In this document: positions 43,038-52,126 of the stretch, piece by piece
Numbering within the stretch: position 1 is the first letter of the stretch
Layout of the letters: the number at the start of each line of letters is the position of its first letter
Source of the DNA: Gloeocapsopsis sp. IPPAS B-1203
Lineage (GTDB): Bacteria; Cyanobacteriota; Cyanobacteriia; Cyanobacteriales; Chroococcidiopsidaceae
Assembly: GCF_002749975.1 (NCBI RefSeq)
Contig: NZ_PEIG01000008.1
Location: 186,001-250,000, forward strand
Reading direction: 5' to 3'
Length of the DNA stretch: 64,000 nucleotides
Made by a program: the position numbers and the translations under genes
The notes under the pieces: generated by a model
Database searches by the model: none
What the model was told of the DNA's origin: nothing
What the model saw: only the letters and a program-made list of their open reading frames with translations

Positions 43038-44195
43038 TTATTTCCCTAACGTCAATTCCTCTTTCTTACCCAAAATTCCCTGCGGACGCCACAGCATCAG
43101 TAACATCAAAATTAAACCAATCACCATAATCCGAAATGCACCTAAGCGCGCTTCATCCAAAGGAAAAATTGCGGGTAAAGCAAAGCGTGTAATTGCATCA
43201 TATGCCCAGTAAATCACCGCACCTAGTAGCGTACCTACATTGTTGCCCGCACCACCTAAAATAACCATTGTCCAAGCATCAAAGGTAATCTGTGGTTGAA
43301 AATTATCAGGGTAAATCGTTGTTAATTGCCATGCTAACAATGCACCCGAAACTCCGGCGATCGCCCCTCCTAACATCAATGCTTGCAACTTGTACCAAAA
43401 TACGTTTTTTCCTAACGCTGTCGCCACATCCTCATCTTCTCTAATAGCTTTTAATACTCTTCCCCAAGGCGATCGCACTAGCACTTCTAGTCGCCAAAAC
43501 ACCAACGCTAAAATCACAACCGATATTAGCATCAACCCAGCATTTGCATAGTTCGTGTAGTTATACAGCGCGATCGTACCCGCAAGATACAACACTAAAA
43601 TCAACCCCACCGCCAAAATTCCCAACATCAAACGCGAGATAGAAAATTCTTTTTCTTTTAACTTTTTCTGTACAAAGGTACTTCTGCGCCCCTTTCCTAC
43701 CCACTTCCACAAACGCCAATAACATACTCCAACAACTAGTGTTAGCAGCCCAATCATACCCAATCTTGTTAGTAAAGTCGGGTCAAAACTTGCTAGTGGT
43801 AAAGGATAACCTTGTAACCCAAATGAACCTGGTGTAAAACCATTTCCAGTGGGTAAGTCTTGATTGTTGACAACTAATCGTAGTAGTTCAGATACACCAA
43901 TTGTGACAATTGCAAGGTAATCTTGGCGCAAACGCAGCGTAGATAAACCAATAATTAGTCCCAGCAGTGCGGCAGTACCTGCTCCAGCAAGTGTGGCTAT
44001 AATTAAAGGAACACCGTGCAAGGTTAATAAAACGGTTGTGTAAGCACCCATCGTCATGAATGCGACATGACCAAAGTTAATCAGCCCAGTAAATCCCCAC
44101 TGCAAATTTAAGCCTAAACTAAATAAAGCAAAAATAGCTGTCGAGATGATTAAGAAAATCAGATAACCAACCCAACCTGATAAATTCTCGAACAT
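43038..44195 (-). CDS. branched-chain/neutral amino-acid ABC transporter permease (LivM type)
   Basis: 385 residues from the ATG at 44195 (MFENLSGWVGYL); an earlier start at 44219 adds eight residues. About nine membrane helices and the LivM signatures are present: ALFSLGLNLQWGFTGLINFGHVAFMTMGAY near the N-terminus, LRQDYLAIVTIGVSELLRLVVNN, SPWGRVLKAIREDEDVATALGKNVFWYKLQALMLGGAIAGVSGALLAW and TFDAWTMVILGGAGNNVGTLLGA. A loop of about 40 basic residues in the middle (GKGRRSTFVQKKLKEKEFSIS) is longer than in enteric LivM but seen in cyanobacteria. The partner ATPase is the LivG-type gene at 39683, three genes downstream. Confidence 0.92.
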   Translation of the reverse strand: MFENLSGWVGYLIFLIISTAIFALFSLGLNLQWGFTGLINFGHVAFMTMGAYTTVLLTLHGVPLIIATLAGAGTAALLGLIIGLSTLRLRQDYLAIVTIGVSELLRLVVNNQDLPTGNGFTPGSFGLQGYPLPLASFDPTLLTRLGMIGLLTLVVGVCYWRLWKWVGKGRRSTFVQKKLKEKEFSISRLMLGILAVGLILVLYLAGTIALYNYTNYANAGLMLISVVILALVFWRLEVLVRSPWGRVLKAIREDEDVATALGKNVFWYKLQALMLGGAIAGVSGALLAWQLTTIYPDNFQPQITFDAWTMVILGGAGNNVGTLLGAVIYWAYDAITRFALPAIFPLDEARLGAFRIMVIGLILMLLMLWRPQGILGKKEELTLGK

Positions 44196-44376
44196 ATACT
44201 TTAGTGACAGCCCGTGCAAAATGCTTGTTGATGGTGAATTTTACAGCATTGCTAGCCAAATGTGTTACGAGTTAGGCATGAATACAATCAATAATCTCAC
44301 TGTAGAGGGCTGAACGTTTATAGTTGAACACTTAAATTAAACTGGTGTGATGATAACGAGTAAGTTGAGATTTTCT

Positions 44377-45963
44377 ATGAACGCTGCAACACTGTGGCAA
44401 CGTTACCAAGACTGGCTTTATTACCACGAAGGTTTGGGATTCTATTTAGACGTCAGTCGCATGAGCTTTGATGATGCTTTTGTAGCGCAATTACAACCCA
44501 AGTTTGAAAAAGCGTTTCAAGATATGGCGGCTTTAGAGGAAGGCGCGATCGCTAATCCTGATGAAGATCGCATGGTAGGTCACTACTGGTTGCGTAATCC
44601 TGATCTTGCCCCAACTTTAGAAATCAAACAAGATATTACGCAAACGATTGAGCAAATCGAAACTTTTACCAAAAAAATTCTTAGCGGTGCAATTCACCCG
44701 CCACAAGCCCCGCGATTTACCGATATTCTCTCAATTGGTATTGGTGGTTCGGCATTAGGACCGCAATTTGTTGCTGAAGCCCTCGCCCCAGATTTTCCAC
44801 CTCTGGGAATTCATTTTATTGACAACAGCGATCCTGCAGGAATTGACCGCGTTCTCACACGCTTGCGCAACCGCCTAGCAAGTACATTGGTGATTGTGAT
44901 TTCTAAATCAGGTGGAACGCCAGAACCGCGTAATGGAATGCTCGAAGTTAAAAGAGTTTATGCAGGGCAGAATTTAGATTTTTCTCACTATGCGATCGCC
45001 ATTACCACTCCTGATAGCAAATTAGACCAACTAGCGAAAACTGAAAAATGGTTAGCAACCTTTCCTATGTTCGACTGGGTAGGCGGACGTACCTCGGAAA
45101 TGTCGTCTGTTGGCTTGCTACCTGCTGCCTTACAGGGAATTGATATTCAGGCAATGCTAGCTGGGGCTAAAGAGATGGATGATGCCACTCGCGTACCCGA
45201 TATTAAACAGAATCCAGCGGCTTTACTTGCACTAAGTTGGTACTACGCTGGTAACGGACGCGGTGAAAAAGATATGGTAGTCCTACCTTACAAAGACAGC
45301 TTACTATTATTTAGCCGCTACTTGCAACAGCTAGTCATGGAATCGCTGGGTAAGGAAAAAGACTTGGATGGCAATGTTGTCAATCAAGGAATTGCGGTTT
45401 ATGGCAACAAGGGATCAACCGATCAACACGCCTACGTGCAGCAGTTACGCGAAGGTGTACCGAATTTCTTTGCCACCTTTATTGAAGTTTTAGAAGATCG
45501 TCAGTATGGTTCCCCAGAATTAGAACCAGGAACAACATCCGGTGATTACTTATCAGGATTTCTGCAAGGAACCCGCCAAGCCTTGTATGATAACCACCGC
45601 GACTCAATTACTGTAACGATCCCGCAAGTTAATCCGCGCACGGTAGGAGCACTGATTGCACTGTACGAGCGCGCTGTTGGTTTGTATGGTTCTCTCGTCA
45701 ATGTTAATGCGTATCATCAACCAGGCGTTGAAGCTGGCAAAAAAGCTGCTGCTGCGGTCTTGGATTTACAAAAACGTATATTACAAGTTCTCGAAGACGA
45801 CAGTCGATCGCTTTCAATCGCAGAACTAGCAGAAAAAGCTCAAGCAACTGACCAAATTGAGACAATTTACAAAATCCTGCGTCATCTTCACGCTAATAAA
45901 CGTGGTGTCATCTTAAATGGTAATTTCGGCGATCCCAGTAGTTTAACTGTGACGATTAATTAG
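44377..45963 (+). CDS. pgi: glucose-6-phosphate isomerase
   Basis: 528 residues from the ATG at 44377, which gives the usual cyanobacterial N-terminus ([20 protein letters not shown]); a GTG at 44347 is open but atypical. Sugar-phosphate-binding and catalytic segments: [83 protein letters not shown] (with the ring-opening His) and the late [17 protein letters not shown] (with the catalytic Lys). The enzyme interconverts glucose-6-phosphate and fructose-6-phosphate in glycolysis, gluconeogenesis and the oxidative pentose phosphate pathway. It is monocistronic and divergent from the permease gene. Confidence 0.97.
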   Translation: MNAATLWQRYQDWLYYHEGLGFYLDVSRMSFDDAFVAQLQPKFEKAFQDMAALEEGAIANPDEDRMVGHYWLRNPDLAPTLEIKQDITQTIEQIETFTKKILSGAIHPPQAPRFTDILSIGIGGSALGPQFVAEALAPDFPPLGIHFIDNSDPAGIDRVLTRLRNRLASTLVIVISKSGGTPEPRNGMLEVKRVYAGQNLDFSHYAIAITTPDSKLDQLAKTEKWLATFPMFDWVGGRTSEMSSVGLLPAALQGIDIQAMLAGAKEMDDATRVPDIKQNPAALLALSWYYAGNGRGEKDMVVLPYKDSLLLFSRYLQQLVMESLGKEKDLDGNVVNQGIAVYGNKGSTDQHAYVQQLREGVPNFFATFIEVLEDRQYGSPELEPGTTSGDYLSGFLQGTRQALYDNHRDSITVTIPQVNPRTVGALIALYERAVGLYGSLVNVNAYHQPGVEAGKKAAAAVLDLQKRILQVLEDDSRSLSIAELAEKAQATDQIETIYKILRHLHANKRGVILNGNFGDPSSLTVTIN

Positions 45964-46103
45964 CGCTCTTCAGTTAGCAATTAGCAATGAGCTTTTTGCT
46001 AACACTTATTTTTGTGTCTTTACCATACTTTGGTCTTTTTTGTTCATTTGTAACAACTTTTTATAAATAAGTGACTTAGACTAGAAAGTAAGTCTTGAAA
46101 TCT

Positions 46104-46562
46104 ATGGGTGCTGATATGAGTTCAGTCAGGGGTGTAGAGATTCATCCGTTATCAGCAATAAAAGGGGGTATGACTGAGTTTTATACCCCTCAATCGAGCC
46201 ATGAGACAATGCTGGTGCAAATTCCACCAAAAACAATTGACGATCTTTTTGTGCACAAAACACAAACTGACCAGCTATTAGTTGTTAAAGGTAGTTTTGT
46301 ACTAGTAGTGTTAGTAAATCGTCATTATCAATACATACCCTTGAGCGATCGCAAACCTACGGTAGTAAAAATTCCTCCTGGAGTGTTGCATGGAGCAATA
46401 AATCTGTCATCTGAACCTTGTGTATTAGTCAATGCGGTATTACGTCATCGTCCAACAGTTGAAAAAGATTACCAACCGCACAAACCACCGTTTCCTTATG
46501 AGATCGACACAGTAAGGGCGATTTTGGCGTTGGAGTCACAAGTTAATCGGGCGATCGCATAG
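46104..46562 (+). CDS. cupin-like protein, function unknown
   Basis: 152 residues from the ATG at 46104; a second ATG at 46116 and a TTG at 46095 are alternatives. The sequence suggests a single beta-barrel of the cupin or dTDP-sugar epimerase-like kind: QTDQLLVVKGSFVLVVLVNRHYQYIPLSDRKPTVVKIPPGVLHGAINLSSEPCVLVNAVLRHRP. The cupin motif 1 His pair is missing, while the PPGVLHGAIN segment retains one His. No pathway is apparent. A hairpin lies between it and the convergent NarL-type regulator gene. Confidence 0.7.
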   Translation: MGADMSSVRGVEIHPLSAIKGGMTEFYTPQSSHETMLVQIPPKTIDDLFVHKTQTDQLLVVKGSFVLVVLVNRHYQYIPLSDRKPTVVKIPPGVLHGAINLSSEPCVLVNAVLRHRPTVEKDYQPHKPPFPYEIDTVRAILALESQVNRAIA

Positions 46563-46565
46563 TAA

Positions 46566-46591
46566 TAGCGATCAAAAAAATTTGGTCGCTA
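46566..46591. terminator. hairpin between convergent genes
   Basis: TAGCGATC (46566-46573) pairs with GGTCGCTA (46584-46591), with one G-T pair, around an A/T-rich loop. It lies at the junction of the cupin-like gene and the NarL-type regulator and overlaps the latter's stop codon. Confidence 0.4.
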
Positions 46592-47230
46592 AGACTGAAA
46601 TTGAGAATGTGCATAAATGGCAAGTTGAGCACGGTTGCGCAGCTCAAGGCGATTGAGTAAATGATTTACATGGGTTTTAACGGTTCCTTCCGAAATGTAA
46701 AGCTGTTCAGCAATGTCACGATTGGTGCAACCTCGCCCAATTAGCTGCAATACTTCTTGTTCCCGACGAGTTAGCTGAGATTGTAGCTGGCTAGGTACTA
46801 AAGGAGCCTTAGTTGCTGGAATACCCGCAATCAACTTCTCTATAAGTTTGGGAGCAAGTTGCGTGTAGCCACGATGAACGAGACGAATTGCTTGTGCCAA
46901 CTCTTCTGACGGCATATCCTTGAGTAGATATCCTTTTGCACCCGCTCGTATAGCATCTGAAATGTACTGATCGTCATCAAAGGTAGTTAAAACTAATACA
47001 CTAATGTTTGGGAACGCCTGACAGATGAGGCGGGTTGCTTCTCTCCCGTCCATAAGAGGCATTTTCACATCCATTAACACAACATCTGGTTGCAGCGTAG
47101 TGACTTGATCTAGGGCTGCTTTGCCATTGTTGGCAATTCCAACAACTTCTAAGTCTGGCTCTAGGCTTAACATAGCTTTTAAACCCTGGCAGATAAGAGT
47201 CTGATCGTCAACCAACAGCAGGCGAATCAT
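46589..47230 (-). CDS. NarL/LuxR family response regulator
   Basis: 213 residues. The receiver domain carries VDDQ (about 7-10), the phosphoacceptor Asp in PDVVLMDVKMPLMDG (about 54) and VLTTFDDD/ AKGYLLKD for the conserved Thr and Lys. The C-terminal LuxR helix-turn-helix is SQLTRREQEVLQLIGRGCTNRDIAEQLYISEGTVKTHVNHLLNRLELRNRAQL. The HisKA_3 kinase gene lies 127 bases upstream on the same strand and is its obvious partner. The signal and targets are unknown. Confidence 0.95.
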   Translation of the reverse strand: MIRLLLVDDQTLICQGLKAMLSLEPDLEVVGIANNGKAALDQVTTLQPDVVLMDVKMPLMDGREATRLICQAFPNISVLVLTTFDDDQYISDAIRAGAKGYLLKDMPSEELAQAIRLVHRGYTQLAPKLIEKLIAGIPATKAPLVPSQLQSQLTRREQEVLQLIGRGCTNRDIAEQLYISEGTVKTHVNHLLNRLELRNRAQLAIYAHSQFQS

Positions 47231-47357
47231 GTAGTGTGCTCCGAAACGTCTAATAATTTAATACACGAGCGACGTTTCTGATTAAGTAATTTCTGTTATT
47301 TTGAAATCATATCATCTCCGGTTAAATAATCAGAATAACAGTATTATTACGGTGTTA

Positions 47358-48581
47358 TTAGTCACTAGTCACCTTTGTGGAAAGATTTTGTGCTGCGACT
47401 TGTGTCGGCAGGCTAACAATGATGCGACAACCACAACCAAGGGCTGTTTCCAGGCGAAAATCTCCGTCTAGTGCCGCTACTCGTTCTTGTATTCCTTGCA
47501 GTCCAAAGCCGCTAGTATCAGCCGTTACATCGAATCCCTGACCGTTATCTGCGATCGCTAGATGTACCACATCTGACGTTGCTTGCAGTTGAAGTTGAAC
47601 TTGGGTAGCTTGTGCATACTTGCAGATATTAGTCAAGGCTTCTTGGATAACTCGATAAAGTGTTTTCACAATTTGAGGTGACAAATCTGCTTTGACATCA
47701 ATATTGCTTGCAGTCTCGATTCCTGTACTTCGACGAAAATCTTCCACAAGAGCAGCGATCGCCTCTAAAGAAGGTTCGGCTTGAGCATCTGCCCGCAGTG
47801 CATTTACCGATTGACGCACCTCTTGCATTGCCAACTTTCCCAACCGTTGCGCGTGTTCTAAAAAGGCTTGTGCTTGATCGCGATCGCGCTGCCAAAGCTT
47901 TGCAACTGTTTGCAGTTGAATGTTCAAGGTTGTCAGCGCATGACCTAAGGCATCGTGAATCTCGCGGGCAATGCGATTGCGTTCTTGTACTGCTGCTAAG
48001 TCTTCAACTTGCAGCGCATACTGCCGCAGTTGTTTATGCGCAAGTAACAGTTGTTGCTGGGTTTGGCGCTCTGCTAACAAAGTGTTGACCAACTGCGACA
48101 CTAAAAACAGCACTAGCCCAAACATCAAAAATTCGGCAATTTGGTGCATCAAAATTCGCTGTAACTGAACATCAGGCAGTATCAAAGGCAGAAACGTGCT
48201 GAGATATTGCATTTGATGTACTGCAAACAAAATTAAAGACAAACCTGCAACAATCCAGCGTCCTGGTGGCTCGAATAAAAAGCAACTCCGGATCATCACA
48301 ATCACATACAGCGTGGGCAAGATGTGCAAGTATCCCAAAATTGTCCCGCAAAATATCAAACTAATCTCAATCGCGGTGTAGACATACCGCATGAAATTGC
48401 TACCACTAGGCAGCATTAACCCCATCAACCCCAACAAAGCTAAGATCAATAGATGCTGTACCGGAATACTTTGCCGCTCCCATGCTTCAAACACCGCCAT
48501 TGCGGTACAGCTAGCAAGCATCGCCCATTCTGTGTAGAGCAAGAATCGGAAGGGAGTAGGTTGGAGTGGCGACAGAAGCAT
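47358..48581 (-). CDS. sensor histidine kinase, HisKA_3 type (NarX/DesK/LiaS-like)
   Basis: 407 residues. About six membrane helices fill residues 12-165, without a sizeable extracytoplasmic domain, so sensing probably occurs in the membrane. A linker coiled coil leads to the HisKA_3 dimerisation domain with the phosphoacceptor His in ERNRIAREIHDALGHALTTLNIQLQ (about 205-230). The HATPase_c domain has IQEALTNICKYAQA (N-box), IADNGQGFD (G1) and GFGLQGIQERVAALDG (G2). Its partner regulator is the next gene downstream. The C-terminal residues VTSD and the TAA stop lie on a pair of TAGTCAC heptamers. Confidence 0.93.
   Translation of the reverse strand: MLLSPLQPTPFRFLLYTEWAMLASCTAMAVFEAWERQSIPVQHLLILALLGLMGLMLPSGSNFMRYVYTAIEISLIFCGTILGYLHILPTLYVIVMIRSCFLFEPPGRWIVAGLSLILFAVHQMQYLSTFLPLILPDVQLQRILMHQIAEFLMFGLVLFLVSQLVNTLLAERQTQQQLLLAHKQLRQYALQVEDLAAVQERNRIAREIHDALGHALTTLNIQLQTVAKLWQRDRDQAQAFLEHAQRLGKLAMQEVRQSVNALRADAQAEPSLEAIAALVEDFRRSTGIETASNIDVKADLSPQIVKTLYRVIQEALTNICKYAQATQVQLQLQATSDVVHLAIADNGQGFDVTADTSGFGLQGIQERVAALDGDFRLETALGCGCRIIVSLPTQVAAQNLSTKVTSD
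47359..47372. repeat. heptamer pair TAGTCAC, TAGTCAC
   Basis: Two perfect units at the 3' end of the histidine kinase gene encode its last residues and overlap its stop codon. Confidence 0.55.
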
Positions 48582-48892
48582 AGGTATCCTTGCTAAAGTT
48601 GAGAGCTTATTTTATTAATACTGCGAACAAGCTTGAATGAGTGATTGCAAAGGAATTTTTCAAACTTTGGTTGCAGACGTTGCGTGATGTTGATCAAAAG
48701 ATAGAGTAATCGGGTCAACGAAAGTTAGAGTTGTTGTCATGATTTCGTTGATGTGGAATTCAAACTTTCTTTAGACGCTGAGCCAGGGTTGAGTTGCATA
48801 AGATTAGGTCATCGAGCAGAACGCAAACGCACTTGTTAACTGCTCGCACCAGAAAAGCAATTTGATTTATCTAAATTAAGGAATAACTCATC
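48582..48892. other. intergenic region between kinase and RTX genes, no gene seen
   Basis: The 311 bases between the divergent kinase and RTX genes are AT-rich and must hold both promoters, but no consensus pair is convincing. Several ATG-initiated frames are short and lack a ribosome binding site. Confidence 0.4.
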
Positions 48893-49783
48893 ATGGTACA
48901 AGTAGTAGGAACTGCTGGTAATGACGCACTGATTGGGTCGAATGGAGATGACCTGATTCAAGGACTTGCGGGTGACGATCGCCTCAGTGTTGTCCAAGCG
49001 TTTATTAATCAACCGAATGGAATTGTGAATCTAGGCGATCCAGGCAACGATACCCTAGATGGTGGTGTTGGCAATGATACAATGACGGGTGGAATTGGCA
49101 ATGATACATATATTGTCGATAGCGTGGGTGATACAGTCATTGAGTTTTTCGGCTCAGTCATTGATCCTGAAAGTGGTGGCATCATCGAAGGTGGCAATGA
49201 TACTGTTCGGGCTTCGGTTGGTTTTACCTTGAGTAATTTTGTCGAAAACTTGACGTTGACAGGCACTGCCAAGATTAATGGTACCGGCAACGAACTCAAT
49301 AACGCGATCAGAGGAAATGGTGCTAATAATACGCTGAATGGTTTAGCAGGCAATGACACGCTGATTGGTGGCAATGGAGTTGATATTCTCAATGGTGGTG
49401 CAGGTAACGACCAACTCTCCGGTGGCAAAGGCAATGATGTCTTAGTAGGCGGTGCAGGTGCAGATCGCTTCTTATTCGATTCTGGTAAGTCGTTCCAGCG
49501 CAGCGACTTTGGAGTTGATACCATTCGTGACTTTGTGACAGGAACCGACAAGATCGTTCTGGATCAAACCACATTCGGAAATATCACGGTGAATGATATT
49601 GAGATTGTCGCTAATGATGCGATCGCTGCTACTAGCGATGCATTAATTAGCTTTAGCCTTGGCTCGGATCGCGTCTTCTTCAACCAAAACGGTGTTCAAA
49701 CTGGCTTTGGTACAGGTGGTGCTTTTGTCCAACTGCAAGGACTCCCAGAAATTACTGTTAGCGACTTTACAATTCAGGTGTAA
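48893..49783 (+). CDS. RTX calcium-binding repeat protein
   Basis: 296 residues without a signal peptide. It starts with a short RTX block (GTAGNDALIGSNGDDLIQGLAGDDRL), continues with GNDTLDGGVGNDTMTGGIGNDTYIVD, a beta-helical insert (NDTVRASVGFTLSNFVENLTLTGTAKINGTGNELNN) and a second RTX block (GLAGNDTLIGGNGVDILNGGAGNDQLSGGKGNDVLVGGAGADRFLFDSG), ending with a C-terminal cap VDTIRDFVTGTDKIVLD. These features are typical of type I secreted cell-surface proteins of cyanobacteria. No enzymatic domain is attached, so a structural, adhesive or calcium-binding role is likely. GGAATAA lies near the ATG but is a weak ribosome binding site. Confidence 0.88.
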   Translation: MVQVVGTAGNDALIGSNGDDLIQGLAGDDRLSVVQAFINQPNGIVNLGDPGNDTLDGGVGNDTMTGGIGNDTYIVDSVGDTVIEFFGSVIDPESGGIIEGGNDTVRASVGFTLSNFVENLTLTGTAKINGTGNELNNAIRGNGANNTLNGLAGNDTLIGGNGVDILNGGAGNDQLSGGKGNDVLVGGAGADRFLFDSGKSFQRSDFGVDTIRDFVTGTDKIVLDQTTFGNITVNDIEIVANDAIAATSDALISFSLGSDRVFFNQNGVQTGFGTGGAFVQLQGLPEITVSDFTIQV

Positions 49784-49800
49784 AAATTGTTAGAAGGGGC

Positions 49801-49942
49801 GAGGAGCGAGGGGAAAATATAAAAACCTAGCCCTGTTAATTAGAATTGTGATGTCCCCGATTTTAATCGTGGAGTAGGAGAAAAGGTATCTAAAATGAGA
49901 TCCTCACTTTTAAGCATGGGGGTGTCTCACTCCTCGCTCCTC
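49801..49942. repeat. inverted repeat GAGGAGCGAGG / CCTCGCTCCTC flanking a noncoding stretch
   Basis: GAGGAGCGAGG (49801-49811) and its exact complement CCTCGCTCCTC (49932-49942) enclose 120 bases after the RTX gene. No ORF lies between the arms. The element could be a terminator-like or a miniature dispersed repeat; the remaining part of the gap up to the SfsA gene shows nothing else. Confidence 0.5.
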
Positions 49943-50127
49943 TTGAAGTCGTCGCTAGCTGTTAAAGTAGTAGAGCAATCCTATCTAAGTTATAAACTCT
50001 TTTTTGCACCAAACCACACCAGCGTATTGCCAGCACAATGTTAGCCGCAGGCGGTAGGATCTAAAGGTCTCAAAGAAAAGACTTCACAAACAATTTAGGG
50101 TTGCTATGCTATTATTCTGGCTTAGTG

Positions 50128-50865
50128 ATGACGTTTCTTTACCACTACCCAACGTTATATCCTGGTGTTCTTCTCAAACGCTACAAGCGCTTTTTTGCAG
50201 ATGTGCAGTTGGAGTCTGGAGAAGTTGTTACAGCACATTGTCCGAATACTGGACCAATGACGGGCATTTGTCAACCTGGTAGTACTGTGCAAGTATCTTA
50301 TAGCGACAATCCAAAGCGATCGCTTAAGTACACCTGGGAAATGATTCTCGTCAATGATAATGAGCCTACTTGGGTAGGTGTTAATACGAGTTTACCTAAT
50401 CGGATTATCAAACTAGCGCTAGAACAAAATCTGTTTCCTTTGGGGAGTTACAACAAGATTCGTTTTGAAGTTCCCTATGGTACAGATAAAAAAAGTCGAG
50501 TAGATTTTGTTTTAGATGGCGATTGCGCTTCGCGCAGCACCAGAGGCGATCGCACAACTTATATTGAAGTAAAAAGCACAACTTGGGTAAACGGGCGAAC
50601 TGCGTTATTTCCTGACACCGAAACAACACGCGGACAAAAACATCTACGCGAACTTACGGCATTAATACCAGCAAACGATGCGGTGATGTTGTACTTTATC
50701 AATCGCGGTGATTGTACTGCGTTTGCACCTGGAGATGGTGCCGATCCAATTTATGGTCAATTATTACGGGCTGCGATCGCACTTGGGTTAATAGTCTTAC
50801 CGTGTCGCTTTGAAATTACTCCTGAAGGTATCAGCTATTTAGGATTAGCAGAGTTAAGAGTTTAA
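50128..50865 (+). CDS. sfsA: SfsA family DNA/RNA nuclease (sugar fermentation stimulation protein)
   Basis: 245 residues from the ATG at 50128, which gives the usual beginning (YPGVLLKRYKRFFADVQLESGEVVTAHCPNTGPMTGICQPG). The OB-like N-terminal half and the PD-(D/E)xK-like C-terminal half are both present: SRVDFVLDG and TYIEVKSTTWVNGRTALFPDTETTRGQKHLRELTALI hold the conserved E-x-K and the DxxTxRGxKHLxEL signature, followed by DAVMLYFINRGDCTAFAPGDGADPIYGQLLRAA. SfsA binds nucleic acid nonspecifically and has nuclease activity in some species; its cellular role is unsettled. Confidence 0.95.
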   Translation: MTFLYHYPTLYPGVLLKRYKRFFADVQLESGEVVTAHCPNTGPMTGICQPGSTVQVSYSDNPKRSLKYTWEMILVNDNEPTWVGVNTSLPNRIIKLALEQNLFPLGSYNKIRFEVPYGTDKKSRVDFVLDGDCASRSTRGDRTTYIEVKSTTWVNGRTALFPDTETTRGQKHLRELTALIPANDAVMLYFINRGDCTAFAPGDGADPIYGQLLRAAIALGLIVLPCRFEITPEGISYLGLAELRV

Positions 50866-50870
50866 AAAAA

Positions 50871-50898
50871 TACCAATTACCTATTACCCATTACCACT
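50871..50898. repeat. heptamer array TACCAAT, TACCTAT, TACCCAT, TACCACT
   Basis: Four units fill the gap between the SfsA stop and the stop of the convergent kinase gene. Confidence 0.7.
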
Positions 50899-50899
50899 T

Positions 50900-52051
50900 T
50901 CACAAAAAAGTCGAAAGTACAAAAAGTATTCCTAAGTGCCAGAATACCAGGTTGACAGCGATACCTGTGGCAATTCCGGCGATCGCCCAGCGTTTTTGAT
51001 GTTGCTGAAAGTGTTCAATACTTTGCCAACGACGACTTTTCCACGCCCATTCATTACCTTTAACACCAAGAGCGATCGCCATCCAAAACCCCAATACAGG
51101 AACCCAAGACAAAAAACCAATCCACACGCCATTTGAAATTAACCAAAAAGGTGCAAGTAAAAATGCACCCCAGTTCCAACCTTGAATTTCTTCTGGTACG
51201 CAGATTGAGGTATCAAATAAACCACCTTTACCAGAGTTATTCACCACAGTAGTACTAACAACAATCCCCGATTCTAATGCAGCTAAAGCTTGACGTGCAG
51301 AATTGAATCGTTTTTCTACTGCTGGTTCTGTGATTTTCTGCAACCAGCTAAGCAGACTAGAGCTACAATTTACCAAGTCAGCAAATTGAAAATGTAAGTT
51401 GTGCTGGGGTAAATCTGCAGGTGAAGTACCAGTAAGTAGATGAATTAAAGTTGCACCCAAAGCATAAAGATCAGATGCAGCAACAGCTTTCCCGCCAAAT
51501 TGTTCTAAAGGCGTATAACCGTCAGTGCCAACGACTGTAAATGTCTCACCGAGATGTGTATCATATTGAACTGCACCAAAGTCAACTAAATATACTTTCT
51601 CATCGTTACTCCAGATTAAATTACTCGGTTTGATATCGCGATGGATAAGTGGCGGATACAACTCGTGGAGATATACGAGGATGTGTAATACTTGTGCAGC
51701 AATTTGACGAATTTGCGATTCACTCAAGCATTGTTGCTGCCATTGTTGTAGTGATATGCCAGGAATATACTCTTGAACTAAAACATAAGCAGGTGATTGT
51801 GCTTCTAGCCAGAATGCGTCTCGATATTGGGGAATTTGAGGATGACTGATGTGCTGTAAAACTTGGGCTTGGCGTTCAAATAGTTTTAATTCTTCCCATT
51901 CTGTCACATGACTAAAAAACAGTACTTTTACAATCACACAAGTGGTTGGGTGTGTGCAATCAACTGCTAGCCAAGTTTGCTTGCTTCGGCAATTCTTCAG
52001 CTTTTCCTGAAGTTGGTAGCGCCCTTGTAAAAGTTGTCCGCATTGCAGCAT
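50900..52051 (-). CDS. serine/threonine protein kinase with C-terminal membrane segments
   Basis: 383 residues. The kinase domain (about 12-265) has VIVK (ATP-binding Lys, about residue 42), the catalytic loop LIHRDIKPSNLIW, the metal-binding VDFGAVQ and the activation-segment end GTDGYTPLEQFGGKAVAASDLYALGATLIHLLTG. The glycine-rich loop is absent; KLKNCRSKQTWLAVD stands in its place, as in one cyanobacterial kinase subgroup. After a short linker, residues 290-383 contain FLLAPFWLISNGVWIGFLSWVPVLGFWMAIALGVKGNEWAW and a final helix, probably anchoring the protein. The substrate is unknown. Confidence 0.9.
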   Translation of the reverse strand: MLQCGQLLQGRYQLQEKLKNCRSKQTWLAVDCTHPTTCVIVKVLFFSHVTEWEELKLFERQAQVLQHISHPQIPQYRDAFWLEAQSPAYVLVQEYIPGISLQQWQQQCLSESQIRQIAAQVLHILVYLHELYPPLIHRDIKPSNLIWSNDEKVYLVDFGAVQYDTHLGETFTVVGTDGYTPLEQFGGKAVAASDLYALGATLIHLLTGTSPADLPQHNLHFQFADLVNCSSSLLSWLQKITEPAVEKRFNSARQALAALESGIVVSTTVVNNSGKGGLFDTSICVPEEIQGWNWGAFLLAPFWLISNGVWIGFLSWVPVLGFWMAIALGVKGNEWAWKSRRWQSIEHFQQHQKRWAIAGIATGIAVNLVFWHLGILFVLSTFL

Positions 52052-52126
52052 GAAATTGCGATTCCTTAAAGCCCCTTCTCTAATTTAGTCAAAGTGAGAA
52101 CTATGCAGTAACGATTTTGTGTATCT

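Noticed and set aside
49009-49551. A 180-codon minus-strand frame opposite the RTX protein gene
   Set aside because: It is the antisense shadow of the Gly/Asp-rich RTX repeats; its Pro/Leu/Ser-rich translation resembles no protein and it has no ribosome binding site.
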